From Ideonella alba (GTDB lineage Bacteria; Pseudomonadota; Gammaproteobacteria; Burkholderiales; Burkholderiaceae_C): DNA of 64,000 nucleotides. Within the stretch, counting starts at the first letter, position 1; each line of letters begins with the position of its first letter. Below, piece after piece: positions 18,659 to 28,402 of this stretch. The stretch covers positions 124,001 through 188,000 of the forward strand of contig NZ_JAGQDF010000008.1 in NCBI RefSeq assembly GCF_018069875.1. Direction: 5' to 3'. Below the pieces are notes generated by a model. That model was given only the letters and a program-made list of their open reading frames with translations, was not told where the DNA came from and searched no databases. The position numbers and the translations under genes are program-made.

Positions 18659-18672
18659 GCTTGCATACAAGC
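18659..18672. promoter_or_regulatory. Inverted repeat GCTTG-CATA-CAAGC, GntR operator candidate
   Basis: Perfect 5-base arms surround CATA, and the core TTGCATACAA resembles operators of FCD-type GntR regulators. It lies 80 bases upstream of the GntR gene and the amino acid ABC operon it heads. Autoregulation is inferred from position only. Confidence 0.45.
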
Positions 18673-18751
18673 AGTGTGAACATCACTCGCATGCACCAAC
18701 ACCCGGCATTCCACCCGCACCAGCGCCCCACCATGCACCAGGAACCCCACC

Positions 18752-19606
18752 ATGGCACCGCGACAGGGCGCTGAAGCGCGCCGACCGGCACGCGCCGCCG
18801 CGCCAGCGGCCCCGGTTGCCAGCGCCGAGGCCAGCCGCCCGGACGCCAGCCGCCCAGATGCCATCGCCGACCGCATCGTCGACGCCATCCTGGCCGGCCG
18901 CCTGGCACCGGGCCAGCGCTTGGGCGAGCAGGCGCTGGCTGACCTGTTCGGCTGCAGCCGCACGCTGGTGCGCGAGGCCATGGCGCGGCTGTCGGCGCGC
19001 GGCATGGTCGAGGTCAATGCGCGGCGCGGCTGGTTCGTCGTGCAGCCCAGCCTGGACGAGGCGCGCGAGGCCTTCGGTGCCCGCCTGGCGCTGGAGACCG
19101 GCCTGCTGCACGGCCTGGAGGGTCCGCTGCCCAAGACCGCGCTGCGCCAGCTGAAGGACCACGTGGCGCGCGAGCGGGCGGCCATCCGTGCCGGCGACCC
19201 CGGCGAGCGCAGCTGGCTGCTGGGCGACTTCCATGTCTGCCTGGCCGAGTGTGCCGGCAATGGCCTGCTGGCCGACATCGTCAAGGACCTGACCGCCCGC
19301 ACCACGCTGATTGCCACGCTCTACCAGAGCACCCACGCCGCCAGCGAGAGCTGCGCCGAGCATGCGCAGATCGTGGCGGCGCTGGAGGCCGGCGACCTGC
19401 CCGGCGCGATCGCGCTGCTGCGCGCCCACATCGGCAGCGTGGCCCGCCACCTGGGGCAGGACGCCGCCACCGACGACCCGCTGGCGCCGCTGCGCACCGC
19501 GCTGGCCCTGCAGCCTGACACACCGCCGCCGCCTGCGCGCCCGCGCCGCCGCCGCGCCCTGTTCACCGATCTTGTTCCCCCCGTCCCACCCCGTCCGGAG
19601 TCCTGA
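18752..19606 (+). CDS. GntR-family (FCD) transcriptional regulator
   Basis: A 284-residue regulator. A low-complexity Ala/Arg N-terminus is followed by a winged helix-turn-helix at about 35-95 (IADRIVDAILAGRLAPGQRL, ADLFGCSRTLVREAMARLSA), then a helical FCD ligand domain at about 105-225 with candidate metal ligands in DFHVCLAECAGN and ESCAEHAQIV. The C-terminal 45 residues are Pro/Arg-rich. It is 4 bases upstream of the binding-protein gene, so it probably regulates the amino acid ABC operon it belongs to. The effector is unknown. Confidence 0.9.
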   Translation: MAPRQGAEARRPARAAAPAAPVASAEASRPDASRPDAIADRIVDAILAGRLAPGQRLGEQALADLFGCSRTLVREAMARLSARGMVEVNARRGWFVVQPSLDEAREAFGARLALETGLLHGLEGPLPKTALRQLKDHVARERAAIRAGDPGERSWLLGDFHVCLAECAGNGLLADIVKDLTARTTLIATLYQSTHAASESCAEHAQIVAALEAGDLPGAIALLRAHIGSVARHLGQDAATDDPLAPLRTALALQPDTPPPPARPRRRRALFTDLVPPVPPRPES

Positions 19607-19610
19607 CACC

Positions 19611-20408
19611 ATGCAACGCCGCCACACCCTGATCGCCCTGGCCACCGCCCTGGCCTCCACCCTGGCCACTACGCTGCCGCTGAGCGCACAGGCCGACACG
19701 CTCGACGACATCCTCGCGCGCAAACAGATCAACATCGCCGTGCCCACCGACTTCCCGCCCTACGGCATGGTCGGCACCGACCTGAAGCCGCAGGGCCTGG
19801 ACATCGACATGGCCAACCTGATCGGCGCCAGGCTGGGGGTCAAGGTGGAGCTGGTGCCGGTGACCAGCGCCAACCGCATTCCCTACCTGCAGACGCGCAA
19901 GGCCGACCTGGTGATCAGCACGCTGGGCAAGAACCCCGAGCGCGCCGCGGTGATCGACTTCACGGTCGCCTACTCGCCCTTCTTCCAGGCGGTGTTCGCG
20001 GCCAAGAGCGTCAGCATCAAGGGCGCGGCCGACCTGGCCGGCAAGACCGTGGCCGTCACCCGCGGCGCGATCGAGGACATGGAGCTGACCAAGATCGCCC
20101 CGGCCAGCGCCGACATCAAGCGCTTCGAGGACAACAACACCACGGTGTCGGCCTTCGTCTCGGGTCAGGTGCAGGTGATTGCCACCGGCGCCTCGGTGGC
20201 TGGCGCGCTGATCGCCCGCCACCCCGAGCTGGCCACCGAGTTCAAGTTCGTGCTGAAGGACTCGCCGAACTTCATCGGCGTGTCCAAGGGCGAGGACAAG
20301 CTGCGCCTGAAGGTCAACGAGATCATCGCCGCCGCCAAGGCCAGCGGCGAGCTCGACAAGATGGCCGTCAAGTGGCTGGGCCGCCCGGCCGGCGAGCTGC
20401 CGCAATGA
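19611..20408 (+). CDS. Polar amino acid ABC transporter, periplasmic binding protein
   Basis: A 265-residue family-3 solute-binding protein. Signal peptide at 1-28 (cleavage after AQA), then [57 protein letters not shown] and [18 protein letters not shown], all typical of polar amino acid binding proteins. Substrate is unknown. It is followed by two permeases and an ATPase in the same direction, making a full four-gene importer of the His/Gln type. Confidence 0.92.
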   Translation: MQRRHTLIALATALASTLATTLPLSAQADTLDDILARKQINIAVPTDFPPYGMVGTDLKPQGLDIDMANLIGARLGVKVELVPVTSANRIPYLQTRKADLVISTLGKNPERAAVIDFTVAYSPFFQAVFAAKSVSIKGAADLAGKTVAVTRGAIEDMELTKIAPASADIKRFEDNNTTVSAFVSGQVQVIATGASVAGALIARHPELATEFKFVLKDSPNFIGVSKGEDKLRLKVNEIIAAAKASGELDKMAVKWLGRPAGELPQ

Positions 20409-20439
20409 GCGCCTGGCGGCGAGCAACGGGGCGGACGCG

Positions 20440-21126
20440 ATGATCCAGCTCGACTTCATGGCCGTGCTGTCGCAGTGGCCGGCGCTGCTGCGCGGCGCCG
20501 CCTTCACGCTGGGCCTGAGCGCGGTGGCTGCGGTGCTGGGCGTGGCCCTGGGCGTGGCCTGCGGCTGGGTGCGCAGCCAGGGGCCGCGCGCCGGGGCGCT
20601 GCTGGTGTCGGCCTATGTGGAGCTGATCCGCAACACGCCCTTCATCGTGCAGCTGTTCTTCATCTTCTTCGGCCTGCCCAGCCTGGGCGTCAAGCTCAGC
20701 CCGGAATGGGCCAGCATCCTGGCGATGGTGATCAACCTGGGCGCCTACGCGGCCGAGATCGTGCGTGCCGGCATCGACACCACGCCGCGCGGCCAGATCG
20801 AGGCGGCACGCAGCCTGGCGCTGACCGAGTGGCAGGTCTTCACCCGCGTGGTGCTGCCGCCAGCGCTGGGCCGGGTGTGGCCGGCGCTGACCAGCCAGAT
20901 CGTCATCGTGATGCTGGGCTCGGCGGTGTGCGGCCAGATCTCGGCGCAGGAGCTGAGCTACACCGCCAACCTGATCCAGAGCCGCAACTTCCGCGCCTTC
21001 GAGGCCTACATCGTCGCCACCGCCATCTACCTGGGCCTGTCGGTGGGTGTGCGGCAGCTGCTGAACTGGCTGGGCCCGCGGCTGATCTTCGGTCGCCTGC
21101 CCGCCGGGCATGGCGCTGCGCGCTGA
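20440..21126 (+). CDS. Amino acid ABC transporter permease (first)
   Basis: A 228-residue inner-membrane permease of the HisM/GlnP type with about five helices. The N-terminal [21 protein letters not shown] and [20 protein letters not shown] are typical. The EAA loop, which docks to the ATPase, reads [20 protein letters not shown]. It forms a heterodimer with the permease encoded next. It starts 31 bases after the binding-protein gene. Confidence 0.92.
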   Translation: MIQLDFMAVLSQWPALLRGAAFTLGLSAVAAVLGVALGVACGWVRSQGPRAGALLVSAYVELIRNTPFIVQLFFIFFGLPSLGVKLSPEWASILAMVINLGAYAAEIVRAGIDTTPRGQIEAARSLALTEWQVFTRVVLPPALGRVWPALTSQIVIVMLGSAVCGQISAQELSYTANLIQSRNFRAFEAYIVATAIYLGLSVGVRQLLNWLGPRLIFGRLPAGHGAAR

Positions 21127-21138
21127 AGGAGCCACCCG

Positions 21139-21778
21139 ATGATCGACTTTTCCTTGTGGGACATCTTTCGCAACCTGCTGCTGGCGGCCCGCTGGACCGT
21201 GGGGCTGTCGCTGGTGGCCTTCGTCGGCGGCGGCCTGGTGGCGCTGGCGCTGCTGCTGGCGCGGCTGGCGCAGTGGCCGGGCGCGCCGCGCGCGGTGGCC
21301 GTGTACGTGCAGCTGTTCCAGGGCACGCCGCTGCTGATGCAGCTCTTCCTGGCCTACTTCGGGCTGGCGCTGGTGGGGCTGAACGTGTCGGCCTGGGTGG
21401 CGGCCAGCCTGGCGCTGACGCTCTACACCAGCGCCTTCCTGACCGAGATCTGGCGCGGCTGCGTCAACGCCGTGCCCAAGGGCCAGTGGGAGGCGGCCGA
21501 CAGCCTGGCGCTGAGCTTCGGCGAGAAGATGCGCCACGTCATCGGCCCGCAGGCGCTGCGCATCGCGGTGCCGCCCACCGTGGGCTTTCTGGTGCAGGTG
21601 ATCAAGGGCACGGCGCTGGCCTCGGTGATCGGCTTCATCGAGCTGACCAAGGCCGGCACGATGATCACCAACGCCACCTTCCGCCCCTTCACCGTCTACG
21701 CCTGCGTGGCGCTGCTGTATTTCGCGCTGTGCTGGCCAGTCTCGGCCGCCAGCCGCCGTCTGGAGAGGAGTTTCAAGC

Positions 21779-21789
<11 letters not shown>
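21139..21789 (+). CDS. Amino acid ABC transporter permease (second)
   Basis: A 216-residue permease paralogous to the preceding one. Key segments: [40 protein letters not shown], and the EAA loop [20 protein letters not shown]. It starts 12 bases after the first permease behind GAAGGAG and its end overlaps the ATPase gene by 11 bases, so the three are tightly coupled. Confidence 0.92.
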
Positions 21790-22519
<730 letters not shown>

Positions 22520-22555
22520 ACCGGAAGCTTTCGGCGACCGGCCTGGCGCCGCCGT

Positions 22556-24919
22556 TCAACCGGCTCGCGTCAGGCGCACCGTGAACCAGAAGGTCGAGCC
22601 CTGGCCCGGCCGGCTGTCCAGCCCCATGCGGCCGCCCATCGCCTCGACCAGGCGCTTGCTGACAGCCAGGCCCAGGCCAGCGCCCTGGTGCGGCCGGGTC
22701 GAGCTGCCGTCGGCCTGCACGAAGGCGACGAACAGGCGGCGCTGGGTGGCCTCGTCGATGCCGGGGCCGGAATCGACCACGTCGCAGCGCAACTGCAGGG
22801 CCGCCGGGCCGTCGTCGCGCAGGCCCAGGCGCACCGAGACGCCCCCCTGGTCGGTGAACTTGACGGCGTTGCCGGCCAGGTTGCCCAGCACCTGCGCCAG
22901 GCGAGGGCCGTCGCCGACCACCGGGGTGTCGAGCAGGCCGGCGTCGGTGTCGACCGAAAAGCTCAGGTGCTTGTCGGCCGCGGCGGCCGCGGCCTGCTCC
23001 AGCACGTCGGACAGCACCTCGCCCAGGCGGAAGCGGCGCCGGTCCAGGGTCAGCTGGTCGTTCTGCAGCGCGGTGGCGTCCAGCAGGCTGGCGATCAGGT
23101 CGGCCAGGCGTTTCGACGAGACCTCGAGCATGCCCAGCAGGCGGGCCACCTCGGGCTCGGTGGTCTTCATCCGGGCCAGGGCGCCCATGCCCAGGATCCC
23201 GTTGAGCGGCGTGCGCAGCTCATGGCTCATGTTGGAGAGGAACTGCGACTTGGCGCGTGCCGCCGTCTCGGCCACCTCGTTGGCCTGCCGCAGCCGGGCC
23301 TCGCTGGCCCGCAGCGCCAACTCGGCCACCTTGCGGGCGGTGATGTCGATGTTCGACGCGCGGTGACCCAGGAAGCCCCCCTCGGCGTCAAACACCGGCT
23401 GGCAGACATGCGAGAGCCACAGGTCGTGGCCCTCGGCATGGCGGATGCGAAAGTCGAAGGCGGCGAAATCCCCGTCGGCCCGCGCGGTCGAGGCCATGTG
23501 CTGCTCGACGCGGGCCCGGTCCTCGGGGTGGACGATGCGCGTGAACAGCCCGCCGTCATGGATGAAGTCCTGGGCATCGCGGCCGGTGATGCGCTGGCAC
23601 GACGGCGAGCAGTACAGCCAGCGGCCCTGCGGATCGTTCCAGGTCTCCCAGTTGGCGTTGTGGTCGGCCACGGTGCGGTACCGCAGTTCGGTCTCGGCCA
23701 GCTGGCGGGTGCGCTCCACCACGCGGTCCTCGAGGCTGCTGCGCTCGCGGGCCAGCGCCTGCATCGCTCGCAGGCGGCCACGCCGGTTCACCAGCAGGCC
23801 GCCGATCAGCACCGCCTGCAGGACCAGCAGCAGCAGCGCGCCGATGATCTCGAGCCGGTGTTCGCGCCACACCGAGAACGCCTGGAAGCGCAGGTCGGCG
23901 TCGGCTGGCAGGCGCTCAGCGCTCAGCCCCCAGCGGGCCAGCTGGCGCGCGTCAAAGGCCAGCGTGGCCTGAGCCGTCTGCTGGCGAGGCGACGGCGCAG
24001 CCGAGGCCACCGAGGACGGTGGCCGGGCGGCACGCACCGCCTCCTGCAGCAATTGCCGGCCCACCCCTTGCGGCACGGTGACATAGCCGCCCAAGGCGCC
24101 GCGTCCGATCATCGGGTCCCAGAACGAGTAGATCGGCACCTGACTGGTCTGGGCGATCCGGGACAGCGCCAAGGCCGGCGGCAGCGGCTCGCCCTTGTCA
24201 TCGCTGAACACCAGGCCATAGAAGGCCACGGCCCGCTCCTGCGCCGGTACCGCGGCCAGGCGGTGAGCGATGGGGGTCAGGCCCGGACTGTCCAGGCGTT
24301 CGACCTGCAGGCCGGGCCGCGTGTGCAGCAGCGCCTGCATGGCGTCCAGCGTGGACTGCGATTCCGGCGCGGGGCCGCCGATCAGGTAGACCCGTGTCGG
24401 CTGGTGCAGGCGCAGGGCCAGGTCGATCGTCTCGGCCAGCCGGGTCTCGACCGTGACCTCGGCCGCCAGCTGGGTATCCAGCGGCCGGCCCTGGCCCTCG
24501 AGCATGGCCACCACCGGCACGCCGTCCAGGGCGGCGGCCAGGTGGCGCTGCTGGAACTGCACCGCGGGCAGGGACTCGGCGATGATGACATCGGGCCGGC
24601 GCGCCTGGTAGCGCGCCAGGATCAGGCGCGCACGGTCGGCGTTCAGTGCGGGCGAATCGGCGCGCTGCTGGTCCAGCAGTTGCAGATCCAGCGACACGGG
24701 CTGGCCGGCGGCCTCGTCGAGCAGGCCGTTCAGCACGGCGCGCGTCCAGGGCAGCTGGGCGTGGTAGGACAGCAGCACCAGCACCTGCAGGGGGGGTGCC
24801 TCCTGGGCGCGGGCCGCGCCGGCGGACAGGGTCCAGGCCAGACTGGCGAGCAGCCACGCGGCGAGCTGCGCCCGCCAGTGGCGGCGGGTCAGGGCGGGGC
24901 CAGGGCGGTGGCTCGGCAT
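22556..24919 (-). CDS. Sensor histidine kinase with periplasmic ABC-type binding domain and PAS
   Basis: A 787-residue kinase. Signal/anchor at 1-38, then a periplasmic domain (about 44-330) resembling ABC substrate-binding proteins ([40 protein letters not shown]). A membrane helix lies near 350-375 ([20 protein letters not shown]), followed by a PAS-PAC unit (about 410-530) and the kinase core with His566 in [17 protein letters not shown]-site motifs are [17 protein letters not shown] and [12 protein letters not shown]. No receiver domain or response regulator gene is adjacent. It is convergent with the amino acid ABC operon, which may or may not be related. Confidence 0.88.
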   Translation of the reverse strand: MPSHRPGPALTRRHWRAQLAAWLLASLAWTLSAGAARAQEAPPLQVLVLLSYHAQLPWTRAVLNGLLDEAAGQPVSLDLQLLDQQRADSPALNADRARLILARYQARRPDVIIAESLPAVQFQQRHLAAALDGVPVVAMLEGQGRPLDTQLAAEVTVETRLAETIDLALRLHQPTRVYLIGGPAPESQSTLDAMQALLHTRPGLQVERLDSPGLTPIAHRLAAVPAQERAVAFYGLVFSDDKGEPLPPALALSRIAQTSQVPIYSFWDPMIGRGALGGYVTVPQGVGRQLLQEAVRAARPPSSVASAAPSPRQQTAQATLAFDARQLARWGLSAERLPADADLRFQAFSVWREHRLEIIGALLLLVLQAVLIGGLLVNRRGRLRAMQALARERSSLEDRVVERTRQLAETELRYRTVADHNANWETWNDPQGRWLYCSPSCQRITGRDAQDFIHDGGLFTRIVHPEDRARVEQHMASTARADGDFAAFDFRIRHAEGHDLWLSHVCQPVFDAEGGFLGHRASNIDITARKVAELALRASEARLRQANEVAETAARAKSQFLSNMSHELRTPLNGILGMGALARMKTTEPEVARLLGMLEVSSKRLADLIASLLDATALQNDQLTLDRRRFRLGEVLSDVLEQAAAAAADKHLSFSVDTDAGLLDTPVVGDGPRLAQVLGNLAGNAVKFTDQGGVSVRLGLRDDGPAALQLRCDVVDSGPGIDEATQRRLFVAFVQADGSSTRPHQGAGLGLAVSKRLVEAMGGRMGLDSRPGQGSTFWFTVRLTRAG

Positions 24920-25097
24920 GGCGTCAGCCTAGCGCGCTGGCTGGCGAACGCAAGGGCGAAAAGGGCGGTGATCGCCGCCTGTCGGGCGTGCCTGCCTGGG
25001 GGTGGCGGGCGGTCTGCCACCGTCTGACGCCAGGAACCTTTCGAAGCGGCCGTGGTCATTCCGCCCGCAACATCGGTTTTCTCGAAGGGGGACCCTC

Positions 25098-25982
25098 ATG
25101 CTCAACTACCGCCACCTCCACTATTTCTGGGTCGTCGCCAAGGAGGGCGGCTTTGCGCGCGCGGCCGCGCGCCTGGACATGGCGGTGCAGACCATCAGCG
25201 CCCAGGTGCGCGAGCTGGAGAAATCCCTGGGGCACCAGCTGCTCAAGCCCTCGGGCCGCGGCGTTGCGCTGACCGAGGCGGGCCAGGCGGCGTTCGCGCG
25301 GGCGGAGGAGATCTTCCAGCTCGGCCAGCAGCTGCCCGACGAGGTGCGCGAGGCGGTGGCCGGGCCGGTCGCGCGGCTGTCGGTGGGGCTGTCGGACGGG
25401 CTGTCCAAGCTGGCTGCGCACGCGCTGCTTGAACCCGTGCTGGATACGCCGCGCCTGCGCCTGGTCTGCCATGAGGGCGAGGTGGAACAGCTGCTGGGCG
25501 AGCTCGCGCTGCACCACCTGGACCTGGTGCTGGCCGGCCAGGCCGCGCCGCGCAACCCCAATCTGCGCCTCAGCAGCGAGCTGCTGGTCGACGCGCCGGT
25601 GGAGTGGTACGGTCCGGCCCAGTGGGTGGGGCGCAGCCAGCGCGAGCACTTCCCGCAGTGCCTGGCCGATCTGCCGGTGCTGCTGCCGACCAGCCACTCC
25701 GCGCTGCGCCTGACCCTGGAGCTGTGGTTCGACACCCTGGGCCTGCGGCCCACCGTGGTCGGCGAGTTCGAGGACAGCGCGCTGCTGGCGGTGTTCGCCG
25801 CGCGCGGCCTGGGCGTGTTCCCGGTGAGCCGCCTGGGCGCCGATGACATCGGCCTGATGCGCGGCCTGCGCCTGCTGGGGCGCAGCGAAGGCGTGAAGGA
25901 AGAGATCCACGCGATCCGCTCGCGCCGCGGCCAGCACCATCCGCTGGTGCAGAAGGTCCTGGCGGCGGCGCGGGCGCGCTGA
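25098..25982 (+). CDS. NhaR-like LysR-family transcriptional regulator
   Basis: A 294-residue LysR-type regulator. The helix-turn-helix starts at the N-terminus: LNYRHLHYFWVVAKEGGFAR and VQTISAQVRELEKSLGHQLL, which is the NhaR-type variant. The effector domain contains VARLSVGLSDGLSKLAAHAL and FEDSALLAVFAARGLGVFP. NhaR in E. coli senses Na+ and activates nhaA; no antiporter gene is nearby, so the target is unknown. The start ATG 25098 follows GGGGGAC. The leader carries TCGGTTTTCTCGAAG at 25073-25087, which recurs at 27247. Confidence 0.85.
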   Translation: MLNYRHLHYFWVVAKEGGFARAAARLDMAVQTISAQVRELEKSLGHQLLKPSGRGVALTEAGQAAFARAEEIFQLGQQLPDEVREAVAGPVARLSVGLSDGLSKLAAHALLEPVLDTPRLRLVCHEGEVEQLLGELALHHLDLVLAGQAAPRNPNLRLSSELLVDAPVEWYGPAQWVGRSQREHFPQCLADLPVLLPTSHSALRLTLELWFDTLGLRPTVVGEFEDSALLAVFAARGLGVFPVSRLGADDIGLMRGLRLLGRSEGVKEEIHAIRSRRGQHHPLVQKVLAAARAR

Positions 25983-25995
25983 GGCCGGCGGCGGC

Positions 25996-26412
25996 TCAGG
26001 CCGCCATCAGCAGCGGCACCGGCTGCTCCGACAGCCGCCACTGGCGCCGCGCGGCGGACACCAGCATGGCTTCGGCGTCGGCCAGGTGCTGGTCGGCCTC
26101 GGCCGCTGCGGCGGCCAGGTGCAAGGTGGCGGACTGCAGTGTCGGATCGTCCACCTCGGCCAGCAGCGACGCCAGCGTGGGCTCATCCACGCTGCACATC
26201 ATCGAGCCACCGGCGTAGGCGCCGGCCAGCAGGTCCTCGCACATCGTGTGCACCACCTGCGCGAACTGACCCGGCGCCAGGCCCAGCGTGGGCTCGATCT
26301 GCAGGCGCTGCAGGGTGTCGATCTCGGAGCGGCAGACGTGGCCGTCGGCGATCAGGACCAGCGCGACGATACGCGCGGCGGCTTCGGGGCTGTTGCGGGG
26401 GTAGCTGCGCAT
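25996..26412 (-). CDS. TerB-like small helical protein
   Basis: A 138-residue helical protein. The segment RIVALVLIADGHVCRSEIDT near residues 14-33 resembles the repeat of the TerB (tellurite resistance/stress) family, in which an Asp-rich loop binds metal. The later ATLHLAAAAAEADQHLADAE resembles a second repeat. It is convergent with the nhaR-like gene, 13 bases away. A stress-related role is only suggested by the family. The 229 bases to the next gene (26413-26641) hold no other gene. Confidence 0.6.
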   Translation of the reverse strand: MRSYPRNSPEAAARIVALVLIADGHVCRSEIDTLQRLQIEPTLGLAPGQFAQVVHTMCEDLLAGAYAGGSMMCSVDEPTLASLLAEVDDPTLQSATLHLAAAAAEADQHLADAEAMLVSAARRQWRLSEQPVPLLMAA

Positions 26413-26641
26413 GGTGTCACTCCAGAAGGGTCGCGGTGGGCGTCCGGCCCGGGATGGGCCGCAGAGCGCTCACCGCGATGAAGGGCAATGTGGGGGGTGA
26501 CACCCATCGGTCAAAGCATTGTTTTGCAGACTTTCATTCAGAGAAAACCGAATCATGGCTGACCCGGAGGCGGCGCTTGAAATCCGCCAGCCGGCACTGA
26601 TCTGCCCCGCCACTGACTGTTCACCACCGGGAGCCGACGAC

Positions 26642-27232
26642 ATGAGCAAGCACCTCGACGACCTGCTGGACCGCATCCGTGCGCTGCAGGAGGATGTGGA
26701 GGAGGAATACCGCCAGCAGCGCGAGGACTGGCAGGCCCGGCGCGCCCAGCTGGCCGGCGAGTGGGCGTCCCAGCAGCGCCGCTACAAGGTGGGCCTGTGG
26801 CGCTTCCTGCGCCGCTCCAGCCTGCTGGCCATCCTGACCGCGCCGGTGATCTACCTGGGCTGGATCCCCTTCCTGCTGATGGACCTGTTCGTCACCGTCT
26901 ACCAGGCGATCTGCTTTCCGGTCTACCGCATCCCCAAGGTGCGCCGCTCGGACTACCTGGTCTTCGACCGTGAGGACCTGCCCTACCTGAACGCGATCGA
27001 GAAGTTCAACTGCTTCTACTGCTCGTACGGCAACGGCGTGGCCGCCTACACCCGCGAGGTGGCGGCGCGCACCGAGCAGTACTGGTGCCCGATCAAGCAT
27101 GCCCGCCGCATCCGCGCGGCCCATGAGCGCTACCCGCGCTTCTTCGAGCACGGCGACGCCGAGGCCTTCCGCCAGGGACTGGCGCGCCTGCGTCGCCAGT
27201 ACGGCGACGACCCGCCCCGATCGCCGGACTGA
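26642..27232 (+). CDS. Conserved hypothetical membrane protein
   Basis: A 196-residue protein. An N-terminal amphipathic, possibly coiled-coil part (LDDLLDRIRALQEDVEEEYR) is followed by one long or two short membrane segments (LLAILTAPVIYLGWIPFLLM and DLFVTVYQAICFPVYRI), then a cytoplasmic-looking domain with IEKFNCFYCSYGNGVAAY and TEQYWCPIKHARRIRAA. The three Cys and a His could bind a metal. Homologues exist as uncharacterised proteins; I cannot name a function. ATG 26642 was chosen over 26549 because the hydrophilic upstream part does not look conserved. Confidence 0.75.
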   Translation: MSKHLDDLLDRIRALQEDVEEEYRQQREDWQARRAQLAGEWASQQRRYKVGLWRFLRRSSLLAILTAPVIYLGWIPFLLMDLFVTVYQAICFPVYRIPKVRRSDYLVFDREDLPYLNAIEKFNCFYCSYGNGVAAYTREVAARTEQYWCPIKHARRIRAAHERYPRFFEHGDAEAFRQGLARLRRQYGDDPPRSPD

Positions 27233-27335
27233 GGCGGCTTCCCGCTTCGGTTTTCTCGAAGCTTCATTCACGCTGCTGCTGCTTTTTCAGACCATGACCC
27301 GGCATCAGACTGGGTCCACCTCAAGGAGACCTGCC

Positions 27336-27677
27336 ATGCAAGTGCTGTTCAGAACCCGTCACCCCCAGGCCCAGGCGCTGCGCGAGCTGGCCGAGCGCCG
27401 GGTCCGCTTCGTGCTGCGCCGCCTGTCCTGGCTGGTGCCGCGCGCTGACGTGCAGCTGTCCGACCTCAACGGCCCGCGCGGCGGCGTCGACAAGCGCTGC
27501 CAGATCGAGCTGCGCACCGACGGCCAGGGCCCGGTGGTGGTGACCTCGGTCGCCCAGGACTGGCGCACCGCGCTGGACCTGGCCCTGGCCCGCGCCGCCC
27601 GATTCCTGCTGCGGCTGCGCAACCGCGGTGCGGCACCACGCCGCCTGCCGCGCGCCGCCGCCGAAGCTTCCCTGTGA
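27336..27677 (+). CDS. HPF/RaiA-family ribosome-associated protein
   Basis: A 113-residue protein with the S30AE-like fold pattern: QVLFRTRHPQAQALRELAE, then VPRADVQLSDLNGPRGGVDK and RCQIELRTDGQGPVVVTSVA, with a basic Arg-rich C-terminus. Family members bind 30S subunits during stress or stationary phase. This is a short form without the long dimerisation domain. It starts behind AAGGAG. It lies between the hypothetical membrane protein and a Bax-inhibitor-like gene, a grouping that fits a stress response. Confidence 0.75.
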   Translation: MQVLFRTRHPQAQALRELAERRVRFVLRRLSWLVPRADVQLSDLNGPRGGVDKRCQIELRTDGQGPVVVTSVAQDWRTALDLALARAARFLLRLRNRGAAPRRLPRAAAEASL

Positions 27678-27706
27678 TCCACCCCACCCCCCAAGGAGCC
27701 GACACC

Positions 27707-28399
27707 ATGGACTCGATGAGTTCCGCCACCACCTCCCGCCTGCCAATGGCCGGTGCGGGTGCCGCCGGCCTGCCTGCCGAGCGTCGCCGCGTGCTGCGCA
27801 ACACCTATGCCCTGTTGTCGATGACGCTGCTGTTCAGCGCCGCGGTGGCGGGGATGGGCGTGGCCTTCCAGTGGCCCGCTCCGGGCGTGCTGCTGACGCT
27901 GGCGGGCTACTTCGGCCTGCTGTTCGCGGTCTACAAGCTGCGCAACAGCGGCTGGGCGCTGCCGGCGGTGTTCGCGCTGACCGGCTTCATGGGCTACACG
28001 CTGGGCCCCTTGCTGGCGCGCTCGCTGTCGCTGCCCGGTGGTGCCCAGACCGTGATGCTGGCGCTGGGTGCGACCGGCATCACCTTCCTGGCGATGTCGG
28101 CCTGGGCGCTGAGCAGCAAGCGTGATTTCAGCGCGATGGGCGGCTTCCTGTTCGCCGGCATGGTGATCGCGCTGCTGGCCGGTCTGGCGGCGTTCTTCCT
28201 GCAGATCCCGGCGCTGGCCCTGGCGGTGTCGGCGATGGTGGCGCTGCTGTCGGCCGGCCTGATCCTGGTCGAGACCAGCCGCATCGTGCATGGCGGCGAG
28301 ACCAACTACGTGATGGCCACGGTGGGCCTGTACGTCTCGCTGTTCAACCTGTTCACCAGCCTGCTGAGCCTGTTCGGCTTCGGCGGCTCGCAGGAGTAA
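27707..28399 (+). CDS. Bax inhibitor-1/YccA-family membrane protein
   Basis: A 230-residue protein with seven predicted membrane helices (examples: LLSMTLLFSAAVAGMGVAF, LLTLAGYFGLLFAVYKLR, VMLALGATGITFLAMSAWAL). The C-terminal LILVETSRIVHGGETNYVMA carries the conserved acidic/His motif of the family. E. coli YccA modulates the FtsH protease; others conduct Ca2+. The start ATG 27707 follows AAGGAGC at the usual distance. It converges on the tartrate-type dehydrogenase gene with 3 bases between. Confidence 0.92.
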   Translation: MDSMSSATTSRLPMAGAGAAGLPAERRRVLRNTYALLSMTLLFSAAVAGMGVAFQWPAPGVLLTLAGYFGLLFAVYKLRNSGWALPAVFALTGFMGYTLGPLLARSLSLPGGAQTVMLALGATGITFLAMSAWALSSKRDFSAMGGFLFAGMVIALLAGLAAFFLQIPALALAVSAMVALLSAGLILVETSRIVHGGETNYVMATVGLYVSLFNLFTSLLSLFGFGGSQE

Positions 28400-28402
28400 G
28401 TC

